The notes beneath the pieces are model-generated. The model ran no database searches and was not told the DNA's origin. It worked only from the letters and a program-made list of their open reading frames with translations. DNA of 9,144 bases from the NCBI GenBank assembly GCA_020438665.1, contig JAGQUE010000024.1, positions 1 through 9,144 of the forward strand. Reading direction: 5' to 3'. This DNA is from Nocardioidaceae bacterium (GTDB taxonomy: Bacteria; Actinomycetota; Actinomycetes; Propionibacteriales; Nocardioidaceae). Positions 1 to 7,013 of this stretch are shown here, one piece after another. Each line of letters begins with the position of its first letter. The first letter of the stretch is position 1. The position numbers and the translations under genes were made by a program.

Positions 1-505
1 TGCCGATAACGGCCGGACCCATCGCTGCGCCAGCCCCGACAGTGGAACCCGCCGACGCCAAAGCAGACATGATTCCTGCGCCACTCAGCCCCTCGACAAC
101 ACCGATACTGGTGACCACACCCGTTGTCGCTGCGACCGATGCGCCGGCGACCGCTCCGTGCGCTGTCAGCGTGCCAGCGCCGCGGACTTGCTCACTGGCC
201 TTCTTGCCTGTGCAACACCATGTGGCGAAGTGCTCACAGTTGTTCACGACGAGGTGGTAGCCAGTTTCCCCGATCCGCGACTCCGCCCGAGCGAGCGTGG
301 TGTCAGCATCGTCACGTTTGCCGTACCGCCTCACCTTTAGTTCACCGCCCTTGAGGAAGTCCTCCAGCGGCGTCCGGGCGATGCCGGCGCTGATCTTGGC
401 TTGCCCGGGTTCGCCAGTGAAGTGGATGACCGTGCCGTCACCCGCGTCGACGCCGTGGTGGGTGTACGCCCCCCGACTCACGTAGATGTGATCGCCACGT
501 CCCAT
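1..505 (-). CDS. LRAT-like (NlpC/P60 superfamily) papain-fold protein, C-terminus cut by window edge
   Basis: Translating the minus strand from an ATG at 505 gives at least 168 residues, open to the left edge. The start GRGDHIYV, then YTHHG (H16), GDGTVIHF (H28) and NNCEHFATWC (C90) are the ordered motifs of lecithin:retinol acyltransferase-type domains. The two His are 12 residues apart, as in the H-RAS-like acyltransferases, so H16, H28 and C90 are the probable catalytic triad. Family members transfer acyl groups or cleave thioester or amide bonds; the substrate here is unknown. After about residue 105 comes a long Gly/Ala/Val/Ser-rich hydrophobic segment with G-x-G-A patterns, probably membrane-interacting. 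The start is uncertain: an in-frame GTG at 553 would add 16 residues, with a stop just upstream, and neither start has a strong ribosome site. The domain call is firm; the biological role is not. Confidence 0.85.
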   Translation of the reverse strand, partial: MGRGDHIYVSRGAYTHHGVDAGDGTVIHFTGEPGQAKISAGIARTPLEDFLKGGELKVRRYGKRDDADTTLARAESRIGETGYHLVVNNCEHFATWCCTGKKASEQVRGAGTLTAHGAVAGASVAATTGVVTSIGVVEGLSGAGIMSALASAGSTVGAGAAMGPAVIG

Positions 506-799
506 TCGCCTAATCCGTTCTCCAAGTTCTTGATGGGCAACAGGATGATGCACGTCACCGACACCGCGGAAGTCGACCCCGGCGACTGGGCTCTATGAAC
601 AGCCGGGGGCATGCCTCACAGCCGGATCTTCCAGGTTCGGAAGCGGGGCCCGTCTTGAATCGGCTGGACGTTTCCCTGACGGTTGCCTTGCTGGCTGCCC
701 TCGCAACTGAGGACGGTAAAGGACGCACGCTCGCGTCTCGGCGGACTGACCTGGGGCTGCGGCCTCGGCTTGGTCGGCGCGCACGCCTACGCTGCCAGG
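506..799. other. Divergent intergenic region between the LRAT-like and nuclease-like genes
   Basis: No convincing gene is seen. Promoters for both flanking genes should lie here, but I find no clear -35/-10 pair. A plus-strand frame opening at ATG 595 runs to 849 in a different frame from the nuclease gene. It reads like plausible protein up to about 735, so it may be the displaced N-terminus of that gene (see findings). Confidence 0.4.
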
Positions 800-1771
800 G
801 TGTGGGAGAGCCCGACAGGCCTGTGGAGGCGATTGAAGCTCGGCCGTGAGGAGTACCTCCAGCGGCTCCTGACCACGCTGATCCTCGACGGTGACGCGCC
901 ACCGTGGAACACACCGCGGTCACCAGGCGCTGCGGGGCGGCGATTCCTCGGTCTACTGGACGAAGCCGCTTACGGGCATCACGTCAGGAATGGATCATCG
1001 CGGTCTCCAGCGGTGTTCATCGATGAGTACCTGCTGCCCAAGATCGAGGAGGAAGCTGCGAACGGCTGGCCGGACTGGGCGGTCTTGTCTGAGGATCGCG
1101 TGTGGGTCATAGAACTTAAGACCGAAGCGGGGAGTCACCGCGCCGACCAATTGCCGTACTACTTGAGACTCGCCGCCGCGGCCTACCCCACCTGCAGCCT
1201 CGACCTGACCTACATCACCGGCCCGTTGACGAAGCCTGCGCCAGCCCTGCTCGAGGGTCAGCGCTACAGCCACATCACGTGGGAGGAGGTCCTCCCGCTC
1301 GTCGAGAGCGCATGGGGTGAGGACCACCGCCCCGCGGTAGCGACCTACGTCGAGATGGTCGCCACAGTCGTGAGCAACCTGAGCCTGCTCACGCCAACAG
1401 AGCAGCGCCAAACCGTGATCGGCTTGCACGACGGCGAGCCCATCGCTACGAGTATGCGATCTTCATTCCCTGACGGGTCAGCACAGCTGTCCATGACGGA
1501 CCCAAGCGGCTTGCTGGATCTCGCTCGCGCGACGGCCGCCGACGGTCGCCAACGAGGTGTCGGCGCCCAGAATCCAGAAGCCCTCGAGGCGCTTCGAGAT
1601 CAAGCACTTGCGGTGATCGGCAGCCTGCCGCCGGGTGACGCCACTCGGTTCGTGCTCCCCTGGCTTTGGCACGGCGGCCGCACCGATGGACGAGCACTCA
1701 CACCCGAGGGCGAGGAGTTCGGACTCGAGCTCCGCTTCTCTCGCTACAACAAGGTCCAAGTGAATATCTAG
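800..1771 (+). CDS. PD-(D/E)XK nuclease-like protein
   Basis: Translated from GTG 800 the protein has 323 residues. A GWPDWAV segment (P91-D92) is followed 13 residues after D92 by VIELKTE (E105 and K107), which is the PD...ExK metal and catalytic core of the restriction-endonuclease-like fold. Q117 and Y121 (QLPYY) form a QxxxY motif as found in Cas4/RecB-type nucleases, and E76 (FIDEYLLPK) is a good candidate for the helix-A acidic residue. The C-terminal half, about 150 to 323, matches no domain I recognise and may be the specificity part. The start is unsettled: TTG 683 has no ribosome site, GTG 800 has little, and TTG 833 has GGAGG at 825-829 but only 3 bases of spacing. Known relatives cleave or process DNA in restriction, repair or defence. 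No methylase or helicase lies beside it, so it is an orphan here. Confidence 0.7.
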   Translation: MWESPTGLWRRLKLGREEYLQRLLTTLILDGDAPPWNTPRSPGAAGRRFLGLLDEAAYGHHVRNGSSRSPAVFIDEYLLPKIEEEAANGWPDWAVLSEDRVWVIELKTEAGSHRADQLPYYLRLAAAAYPTCSLDLTYITGPLTKPAPALLEGQRYSHITWEEVLPLVESAWGEDHRPAVATYVEMVATVVSNLSLLTPTEQRQTVIGLHDGEPIATSMRSSFPDGSAQLSMTDPSGLLDLARATAADGRQRGVGAQNPEALEALRDQALAVIGSLPPGDATRFVLPWLWHGGRTDGRALTPEGEEFGLELRFSRYNKVQVNI

Positions 1772-1880
1772 AGCGTGCCGCCATCCAACGGGAGTAGGGC
1801 TCCGTGGGCGTGAGGAGTGTGAGGTCCCGGGAACTCGCCACCTCATGCAAAGTGCGGCACGACGGGCGACAGGTGTGGCC

Positions 1881-1886
1881 TACAGT
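1881..1886 (+). promoter_or_regulatory. Candidate -10 element (TACAGT) for a leaderless SHOCT-gene transcript
   Basis: TACAGT fits the actinobacterial TANNNT -10 pattern and ends 6 bases before the ATG at 1893, the distance expected when transcription starts at or next to the start codon. No Shine-Dalgarno precedes that ATG and no good -35 is seen. This is suggestive only, because TANNNT is common by chance. Confidence 0.4.
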
Positions 1887-1892
1887 CCTGAC

Positions 1893-2534
1893 ATGGCGCT
1901 ATACCAGGAACTGACCGGTCAAGGGCGCGTCCTCGGAGGGCACCTTGCCGGCGGTGTTGTCCTCTCCGGCGGTTCAACGCCCTTCTCCAAGCACGGTGAC
2001 CTCGCCATCCAACACTCCTCGAACCCTTTCAAGCGGCACAGAATCAACGCCGAGACCGTTCGTGATTGGGAGGAACTTGACCCACAGCAGGGAGTGGCCG
2101 GAGCCATGGGCCGCGCAGCGGCCAGGGCCGCCTTACCAGGAGCGTTCGGCAAGGCAGTCGGAGCTGGCTTGGGCGCCGCCTTCGACTCTGGGCACACTCT
2201 GCGCGTGACCTGGGCCGACGACAAGCAGTCGATCATCGCGCTCCCTGAGAAGCAGTTCCTGGTCTTGTCGGTATTGCTGAAGGACATTCAGGTCATCACT
2301 GACTTCTCGAAGCGGGAGGCGGAGCCGCCGAGCTCTAGGACAGCTGAGACGCTCGCCGGTCTCGCGTCGTCGATCTTTCCGAAAGGTAGGCACAAACTAC
2401 CGCCCGCAGTCGACGTTGCACCTGCGCCGGATGCTGCCGAACAGATCGCGAGGCTGGCATCACTTCACGCGCAGGGCATCCTGACGGACGAGGAGTTCTC
2501 GGACAAGAAGGCCGAACTCCTCAAGCGCCTGTAG
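1893..2534 (+). CDS. SHOCT-domain protein
   Basis: The protein has 213 residues from ATG 1893. The last 34 residues or so (AEQIARLASLHAQGILTDEEF...KKAELL) match the SHOCT domain, a short two-helix module usually found at C-termini and thought to mediate oligomerisation or protein contacts. A central Gly/Ala-rich stretch (about residues 70-97) looks like a glycine zipper and may touch membrane or self-associate. It is followed by HTLRVTWADDKQSIIALPEKQF, a small beta-rich segment I associate with actinobacterial SHOCT proteins. The upstream ATG at 1845 would add 16 residues, but neither start has a ribosome site and the 1893 start fits a leaderless promoter. The gene runs in the same direction as the nuclease-like gene, 121 bases away, so it is probably a separate transcript. 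Its role is unknown. Confidence 0.8.
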   Translation: MALYQELTGQGRVLGGHLAGGVVLSGGSTPFSKHGDLAIQHSSNPFKRHRINAETVRDWEELDPQQGVAGAMGRAAARAALPGAFGKAVGAGLGAAFDSGHTLRVTWADDKQSIIALPEKQFLVLSVLLKDIQVITDFSKREAEPPSSRTAETLAGLASSIFPKGRHKLPPAVDVAPAPDAAEQIARLASLHAQGILTDEEFSDKKAELLKRL

Positions 2535-2565
2535 CGCGCCACGCAATCAGGCCAACCGCAGCAGT

Positions 2566-2696
2566 CCCTACTCGCGGCGGTATGACACGGCCGCTCCAGC
2601 CGGAGGCTATACGCGGCGGTATGACACGGCCGCTCCAGCCGGAGGCTATACGCGGCGGTATGACACGGCCGCTCCAGCCGGAGGCTATACGCGGCG
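2566..2696. repeat. 39-bp tandem direct repeat, three copies plus a decayed upstream edge
   Basis: Three copies start at 2581, 2620 and 2659, each beginning TATGACACGGCC and ending TATACGCGGCGG (the last copy stops one base short). They are identical over the unit. The preceding 15 bases (2566-2580) match the end of a unit with a few changes, so an older copy lay to the left. Each unit holds a short CTCC-AGCC-GGAG stem, and each unit junction forms ATAC-gcggcg-GTAT, an inverted pair with a 6-base spacer. The unit length is a multiple of 3 and stays open in several frames, but no credible gene covers it. There are no spacers, so it is not CRISPR. It could be a minisatellite or a set of protein-binding sites. 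Confidence 0.95.
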
Positions 2697-2909
2697 AAAA
2701 GGGACACCCTCGCAGCGGCGATACGGGTTGCTCAACGGCGCGCTCGAATCCTGTGCATGCGCCCATGCGGAGCCATCTGTCCGCGGCGAGCAACTCGTGA
2801 GCGGAAAGCCGCAGCGTGTGCCCCTGGCAGGCTAGGTGGGCCCGTTCGCGTCACCCGCCGAGCCATTCACAGGCACTGATCATTGCTCAAGCAGCGGCCA
2901 AGGCTGCGG
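2697..2909. other. Intergenic region between converging SHOCT and HD genes
   Basis: No gene is supported. The first 30 bases keep scattered matches to the 39-bp repeat (GACAC, CAGC, ATACG) and may be an eroded copy. A perfect 7-base inverted pair, GTTGCTC at 2727-2733 and GAGCAAC at 2788-2794, encloses a GCATG/CATGC hairpin at 2755-2768. A GCAGC/GCTGC stem at 2891-2907 lies just past the HD gene stop and could help terminate the minus-strand operon, but it has no U-tract. Confidence 0.45.
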
Positions 2910-3560
2910 TCATTCCAAGTCTTTGAGAAGTTCAAGGGCAGCGGGGTCAGAGAGTGATTCCTGGACACACCGCCACAGTTCCAGATTGGCCGCCGCCCAG
3001 CGACTGTACTGATCCAGGGCTGCTTTGCTGTAGAAGTAGTATCCCGCCTCGGAGATTGGCTGCTGCTCGCCTAGGATCTTCTTGGCCAGGTCCGCCAGCT
3101 TCATGTCATTCTCTTGCATGTAGCGCCAAGAAAGCATAACAGGTGTAAATGGCAACGCTTTGAACATCGTGTCGGCGTCGCTAAGCGCCTGTGCCTCGAG
3201 GGAGATATTTCGCTGCCTGTTTTTCGTCTCTGCTGATTGAACGACTTCCTCGATGAGATCAGAGACGTTCGACTGCAGTCCGCAATCGGCCAGGATGCGT
3301 CGTCGTATCTCTTCGCCGTGTCGCGCGTCCGTCTTGGGGCCAACGAAGTAGTTCAAATCGTGTGTCAGAGCGGCAAGCTCAACAAGCGCCGGGTTGGCCC
3401 CGTTCTCCTTGGCGAAGGCGATTGCCTTCGCTCGGACGAACCGAATATGAAACCAGCCATGAAACGCTAAGGTTCGGTTGGCATGGTATAGGTCAAGGCA
3501 TGCGCGCTCCACGCTCCGAATCACGGCATCATCTATTTCTATGCTGGCCGCGTCGCTCAT
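2910..3560 (-). CDS. HD-domain metal-dependent hydrolase, third gene of operon
   Basis: The protein has 216 residues. The HD superfamily signature is complete: H38 (FHGWFHIRFV), H67-D68 (ALTHDLNYF) and a later Asp in LSDADTM (D128 or D130). HD proteins with these residues bind metal and usually hydrolyse phosphate esters of nucleotides or second messengers, though some members act on other substrates. The fold should be all-helical, and the sequence agrees. A C-terminal part (about 140-216) rich in aromatic and charged residues (EAGYYFYSKAALDQYSRW) is less typical and may set specificity. The start is well supported: ATG 3560 follows GGAGGAG closely and overlaps the upstream stop by 4 bases (ATGA), so the two proteins are translationally coupled. 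The substrate is not predictable from sequence. Confidence 0.85.
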   Translation of the reverse strand: MSDAASIEIDDAVIRSVERACLDLYHANRTLAFHGWFHIRFVRAKAIAFAKENGANPALVELAALTHDLNYFVGPKTDARHGEEIRRRILADCGLQSNVSDLIEEVVQSAETKNRQRNISLEAQALSDADTMFKALPFTPVMLSWRYMQENDMKLADLAKKILGEQQPISEAGYYFYSKAALDQYSRWAAANLELWRCVQESLSDPAALELLKDLE

Positions 3561-4201
3561 CTCTCCTCCATCCCTGTTAGGAGGTTCCGAAGTTTGGACT
3601 GCAGCATCCTAGGTCGCTCACCGAAAACCACGTGGCGCTGGATTCTTCCGGTACGTAGATCATATGAAGTGCTGGCAGGTTTCACCGGAGGCAACTTGAT
3701 AAGCAGCGTCACTGTATTCGGCAAGGTCCTCACTAAGCGGTGAAATAACTCGTTCGGCACCCGGGCCACTTCCCCGCAACGGACGGATCCAACCTCCAGC
3801 AGATGGTACCTCTCTCGAACGACGACAGACTCATCGAGATCCACACGGTAGTTTTCGAAGTCATATCCACCACTCAGTATGAGTGATGCAAAGTCGTATC
3901 TGTGGTCATGCAGCGAACCAGCGTAGGTCACGGGCGTCGATCCATTACTCTTGTACTCATTAAGTGCGATCCGAACGCCCTCGTCGGGCAAGCCAGCCAA
4001 CTGCCACACGAAATGGGTCGAAGTCTCGTGCAGACGAGCTGCCTGTGCCGCCTGGTAGTTGATGTCGTCGAAGTCTTGAAGCAGTTGACCCAGTAGCGAC
4101 TGAATGTCGGACGAGCGCCTGGCTAGGGTTTCCACCGCGTCATCCAACGTGGGTTCGTCTAAGGCTTCCATAAGAACAAGAAGCTTCTCACCGATTTTCA
4201 T
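3557..4201 (-). CDS. Cupin-like metal-binding protein, second gene of operon
   Basis: The protein has 214 residues. After a helical N-terminal half (about 1-85) comes a beta-rich section with SLHDHRYDFASLILSGGY (H98, H100), close to cupin motif 1 (HxH, then Gly). Further on, VPNELFHRL (P149, H154) fits cupin motif 2 (P-x-x-x-x-H). H133 (RYHLLEVG) is a further possible ligand. This pattern is shared by cysteine-dioxygenase-like and other double-stranded beta-helix metalloproteins. The usual motif-1 Glu is replaced by Asp or absent, so catalysis is less certain than metal or ligand binding. It overlaps both neighbours by 4 bases (4198-4201 and 3557-3560). Its own ribosome site is weak, so translation probably depends on the upstream gene. 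The cupin assignment is moderate; the reaction is unknown. Confidence 0.65.
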   Translation of the reverse strand: MKIGEKLLVLMEALDEPTLDDAVETLARRSSDIQSLLGQLLQDFDDINYQAAQAARLHETSTHFVWQLAGLPDEGVRIALNEYKSNGSTPVTYAGSLHDHRYDFASLILSGGYDFENYRVDLDESVVVRERYHLLEVGSVRCGEVARVPNELFHRLVRTLPNTVTLLIKLPPVKPASTSYDLRTGRIQRHVVFGERPRMLQSKLRNLLTGMEER

Positions 4202-5217
4202 GCCAAGGCACCGTCCGCCCGGAACTTCTTCTCAAAATCCAAGAATGCATTCTTTCGATACTCCCACTTGGCCACGTCCAGGCGTTCCCCAGTGATCCGC
4301 TCGAACATGTCGAAGAATGCGTAAAGGTCGACGTGTTTTCCTATCTCGAAGCGTCGAACGTGAGGAGAGTCGCGAATCTGACCGCATTCGCTGATCTGGA
4401 GTTGATAAAGAAGCGATCCTGACGAGAAGCGAACCGACAGCGGGAAGGCAGCCGCTTCGTCGTTACTGCTGAAGAGGGTGATCCATGCTCCATCGCGGAG
4501 AACTTCGAACCTATCTAGGGAAGGGCTCCGCGTAAGTATGACCTCTATCGAGCTGACGCTATGACGGGAAAGATACAGTCCGACCAGCCCCTGATACAAG
4601 TCCTCCAATAGCGAGTCCCGGAGATCTTCCTCGGCGCGAGACGCATCTCCCTGATGAACCCGCATGTTGTAGCTCAGTCGAAGATTGAACGAGTCGGCGG
4701 ACGATGGATCCGGTAGAAGAACGTGGACATCGCAAGAAGGAGATGCCCCGGTGCGCAGCCGGACGGCGAGATATCTTGCGGAGTATCCGCGGAACCAGTA
4801 GTAGGGAGACCCTCGGAAATCCCGTGATAGGGCAGCGTTGAATCGCGGGTCAGGTACGTCACCGCTCGGGAAGTCGTGAGTGGGAAGGTAGTCACCACTC
4901 AATCGAGCAACGGTGCTGCGCATGTCCACGGTTAACGCCTCGGCGAAAGCCGCTAGGTAGTGCGCCTGCATACGATTTGCAGCGCGTCCCGAGAGCCGAT
5001 ACTGCACGGCTCCGAAGATGGCGGCTACCAGGAGCCCAGTGCTCACCGCTTCGAGTACTCGACGCCAGGCTGAGTCGGCAGCCGTGAGTTGGGCGGCCCA
5101 AAGCACGGCGAGCGAGGCCAACGCAACTCCAAGGAGGAGCACCCACTCCCGGAGGCCCGCCTGAACCTCGGAGCGGCGCTCCACATCGGCTCGCAACTGT
5201 TCGAAGGACTGATCCAC
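4198..5217 (-). CDS. Two-TM membrane protein with large cytoplasmic domain, first gene of operon
   Basis: From GTG 5217 the protein has 339 residues. A charged, probably helical N-terminus (about 1-23) precedes two hydrophobic helices (about 25-44 and 54-73) joined by a short loop. Arg-rich flanks (RRSEVQAGLREW and YRLSGRAANR) predict both ends in the cytoplasm. The remaining 265 residues form a mixed alpha/beta domain with SPYYWFRGYSARYL (137-150) and VHVLLPDP (164-171). It recalls non-catalytic phospholipase-D-like sensor domains, but I see no HxK catalytic motif. The architecture resembles the two-TM effectors or sensors found in nucleotide-signalling defence systems; that is analogy, not identification. 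The frame is open to 5304 (TTG), and GTG 5286 and GTG 5226 are also possible; none has a good ribosome site. The stop overlaps the cupin gene start. Confidence 0.7.
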   Translation of the reverse strand: MDQSFEQLRADVERRSEVQAGLREWVLLLGVALASLAVLWAAQLTAADSAWRRVLEAVSTGLLVAAIFGAVQYRLSGRAANRMQAHYLAAFAEALTVDMRSTVARLSGDYLPTHDFPSGDVPDPRFNAALSRDFRGSPYYWFRGYSARYLAVRLRTGASPSCDVHVLLPDPSSADSFNLRLSYNMRVHQGDASRAEEDLRDSLLEDLYQGLVGLYLSRHSVSSIEVILTRSPSLDRFEVLRDGAWITLFSSNDEAAAFPLSVRFSSGSLLYQLQISECGQIRDSPHVRRFEIGKHVDLYAFFDMFERITGERLDVAKWEYRKNAFLDFEKKFRADGALA

Positions 5218-5224
5218 GCACGCC

Positions 5225-5230
5225 ACACTA
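5225..5230 (-). promoter_or_regulatory. Candidate leaderless -10 (TAGTGT) for the three-gene operon, beside palindromes
   Basis: Reading the minus strand, TAGTGT (TANNNT) ends 7 bases before GTG 5217, as in a leaderless promoter. Just upstream, at 5243-5260, lie two palindromes, GGCGCC and CCCTAGGG, overlapping an AGGG-A-CCCT near-palindrome. This is a reasonable place for a repressor site. No -35 is obvious. If translation really starts further upstream, this call fails. Confidence 0.25.
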
Positions 5231-5364
5231 GCCGCGAGACGCCGGCGCCCTAGGGACCCTGGATGCCCAATGGACTTGTGCCTCACTCCTGAAGGACCCG
5301 TCAAGACCTGTGGATGCTCGGGTCACGCGGCGTAAGTCGCTCTTTGTGGGCGGGGTGACATACG

Positions 5365-5388
5365 CCCCTAGCCCCGGTCTTTCATGAC
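5365..5388 (+). repeat. Left terminal inverted repeat of the IS
   Basis: It starts CCCCTAGCCCC and keeps TC and TTCA blocks in register with the right end. It lies about 120 bases past the transposase stop. Confidence 0.75.
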
Positions 5389-5474
5389 GGCGCCGATGCG
5401 GCTGCCGCTGTGTGGAGTGAGTCGGTGACGGTCCGTGGGTACGACGTCGTGCCGGCTGGCGCTGCCGGGCTGCG

Positions 5475-5509
5475 GTTCTCCGGGTGGTGGTGTGGTGGGC
5501 GGGCGGTGG
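5475..5509 (-). terminator. C-rich, G-poor tract after the transposase stop, possible Rho-loading region
   Basis: On the minus strand the bases right after the transposase stop are dominated by CCACC-type runs with few G, as in rut sites. The plus strand correspondingly carries many GG/GGG runs with G-quadruplex potential. No intrinsic hairpin plus U-tract is seen. If it works, it would limit read-through from the IS into the operon. Confidence 0.25.
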
Positions 5510-6910
5510 TCAGGCTGGTTGCGGGATCGCGGCGATGTTGGCGAAGACGGCGGCGATCGCGGTCGCCCATGGCCAGGACTCTGGGATCCGGAGGTGTCGT
5601 CGGCGTGCGCTGTGGGTGAGCCTGGCCGGGACGTGGAGGAAGCGGTAGCGCAGGGCCTTCGGCTCACAGGTCGCCAGGGTCTTGGCGTCGCCGGTCAGGG
5701 CCAGCAGCCGGGTCCAGGCGACCAGGTCGGCCGCGAGCTGGGTGAGCATCAGCCAGGCCTGGTTGATCTTGAACTCCCGCGACGGGAAGCGTCCCAGCCC
5801 GGTGTCTTTGGCGTGCCGGATCCGGTCCTCGACCCGGGCGTGGGCACGGTGTCGGGCTTCGAGGAACGCCAACTGCCCGACCTTGGTGTTGGTCACGAAC
5901 GCTTGGTAGCGCCAGCCGTCGCGTTCTTCGAACAGCGACAGTTGCGCGCCCGGGTGGGGTCGTTCGCGGCGCACGATCACCCGCATCTGCTCGGGCCACT
6001 TCGCGAGGACTGCCTTGTCGATGAGGCCGGTCAACTCGGCGACGTCGCCGCCCTCACGCACCCCGCCGTCAGCGTCGAGTGCCGGTGTCCAGAGCTTCGC
6101 TGGGACCAGGTCGATCGCGTCGCGAATCTTCTCAGTGATCGCGAATCCCACCGAGTACTCGACACTTCGGCCGCGGACCTGGCCCTGTGCGGTGAGCCAG
6201 TCCAGCAGCTCGTGGGAGGCGCCCGCGCCGTCGGAGCGGATGAGCAGCTTCTTACGGTGGACGGCCGGGATCTGGCCGATCGCGTCGATGAGGACCTCGA
6301 TGTGGTCCGCTGCGGTGTTCGAGCCGGCGTTCCCGGCACGGAGCTTGGCGGCGAGGAACTCGCTGGTGTTGTCGCACCACACCCCGAGCGGGTGGAACCC
6401 GAAGGTTCGCTTGAACGTGGCTGCCGCGTTCTCCTTCTCGCTGTGGGAGATCACGATCGTGGCGTCGGTGTCCAACACGATCACCTCGTCGAGGTCGGTG
6501 CCGGCGACCCGGCTGGCCGGAACACCGTCGGGGAACTGGGACCACACGTGGCGGCGGACCCGAGCCCGCGCGGTCGCGATCTTCTTCAACCGACCCGGCG
6601 TGATCTCGTCCAGGGCGCGCCACACCGTCGGCGGCGACGCGACCGCACCCAACACGCCGCTCTGGTGGCGCAGCACGTCAATGTCGGCGATCGCCTCACC
6701 ACCGTCGGCGAGCATCACCGCGACATCGGCCAGCACCCGACCACGGTCATGACCGGGGTGGAAGTTGCGCCGGGCCATCGCCTTGGACAACTCGCCCGTC
6801 AGCCCGGTCCGGTCGGCCAGGAGCCGGGTCGCGACACTGCCCGCGTGGGCCACCACGCCGACACCATCAGCGGTCACGGACAAGCCTGCAGACCACGAAG
6901 TACGCTTCAC
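5510..6910 (-). CDS. IS1380-family DDE transposase
   Basis: The protein has 466 residues, a usual length for the family, starting at GTG 6910 with GGAAGG about 10 bases upstream. It catalyses DNA cleavage and strand transfer at the IS ends. The DDE triad is visible: D147 in VIVLDTDATI, D227 in LIRSDGAGASH and E361 in ARVEDRIRHAKDTGLGRFP. The last block, followed by FKINQAWLMLTQLAADL, is a hallmark of IS1380 transposases. The N-terminus (about 1-60) carries the RRNFHPGHDRGRVLADVAVMLADGG segment typical of the family. There is no frameshift or stop, so the element may still be active. A 588-residue frame on the opposite strand is an antisense artefact of GC-rich coding sequence. Confidence 0.95.
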   Translation of the reverse strand: MKRTSWSAGLSVTADGVGVVAHAGSVATRLLADRTGLTGELSKAMARRNFHPGHDRGRVLADVAVMLADGGEAIADIDVLRHQSGVLGAVASPPTVWRALDEITPGRLKKIATARARVRRHVWSQFPDGVPASRVAGTDLDEVIVLDTDATIVISHSEKENAAATFKRTFGFHPLGVWCDNTSEFLAAKLRAGNAGSNTAADHIEVLIDAIGQIPAVHRKKLLIRSDGAGASHELLDWLTAQGQVRGRSVEYSVGFAITEKIRDAIDLVPAKLWTPALDADGGVREGGDVAELTGLIDKAVLAKWPEQMRVIVRRERPHPGAQLSLFEERDGWRYQAFVTNTKVGQLAFLEARHRAHARVEDRIRHAKDTGLGRFPSREFKINQAWLMLTQLAADLVAWTRLLALTGDAKTLATCEPKALRYRFLHVPARLTHSARRRHLRIPESWPWATAIAAVFANIAAIPQPA

Positions 6911-7013
6911 CTACGGAGTGCCTTCCAGCTCGAGCTTCTTGGACTGTCGCAAGAACAAGAATCCCAAGCAGGACAGGCACTTCCGTGCTTCTACACGCCG
7001 ATCAGCCCGCCAA

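Noticed and set aside
42..485. Overlapping small plus-strand frames
   Set aside because: They are antisense to the LRAT-like gene, which has catalytic motifs on the minus strand.
555..923. 122-residue minus-strand frame
   Set aside because: Arg/Ser-rich, no domain, and it overlaps the nuclease-like gene, which has clear motifs.
2566..2696. CRISPR array
   Set aside because: The units are directly adjacent with no spacers, and no cas genes are present.
2582..2800. Small plus-strand gene encoding three copies of MTRPLQPEAIRGG
   Set aside because: No ribosome site at a proper distance. The repeat is open in several frames on both strands, and the downstream part looks non-coding.
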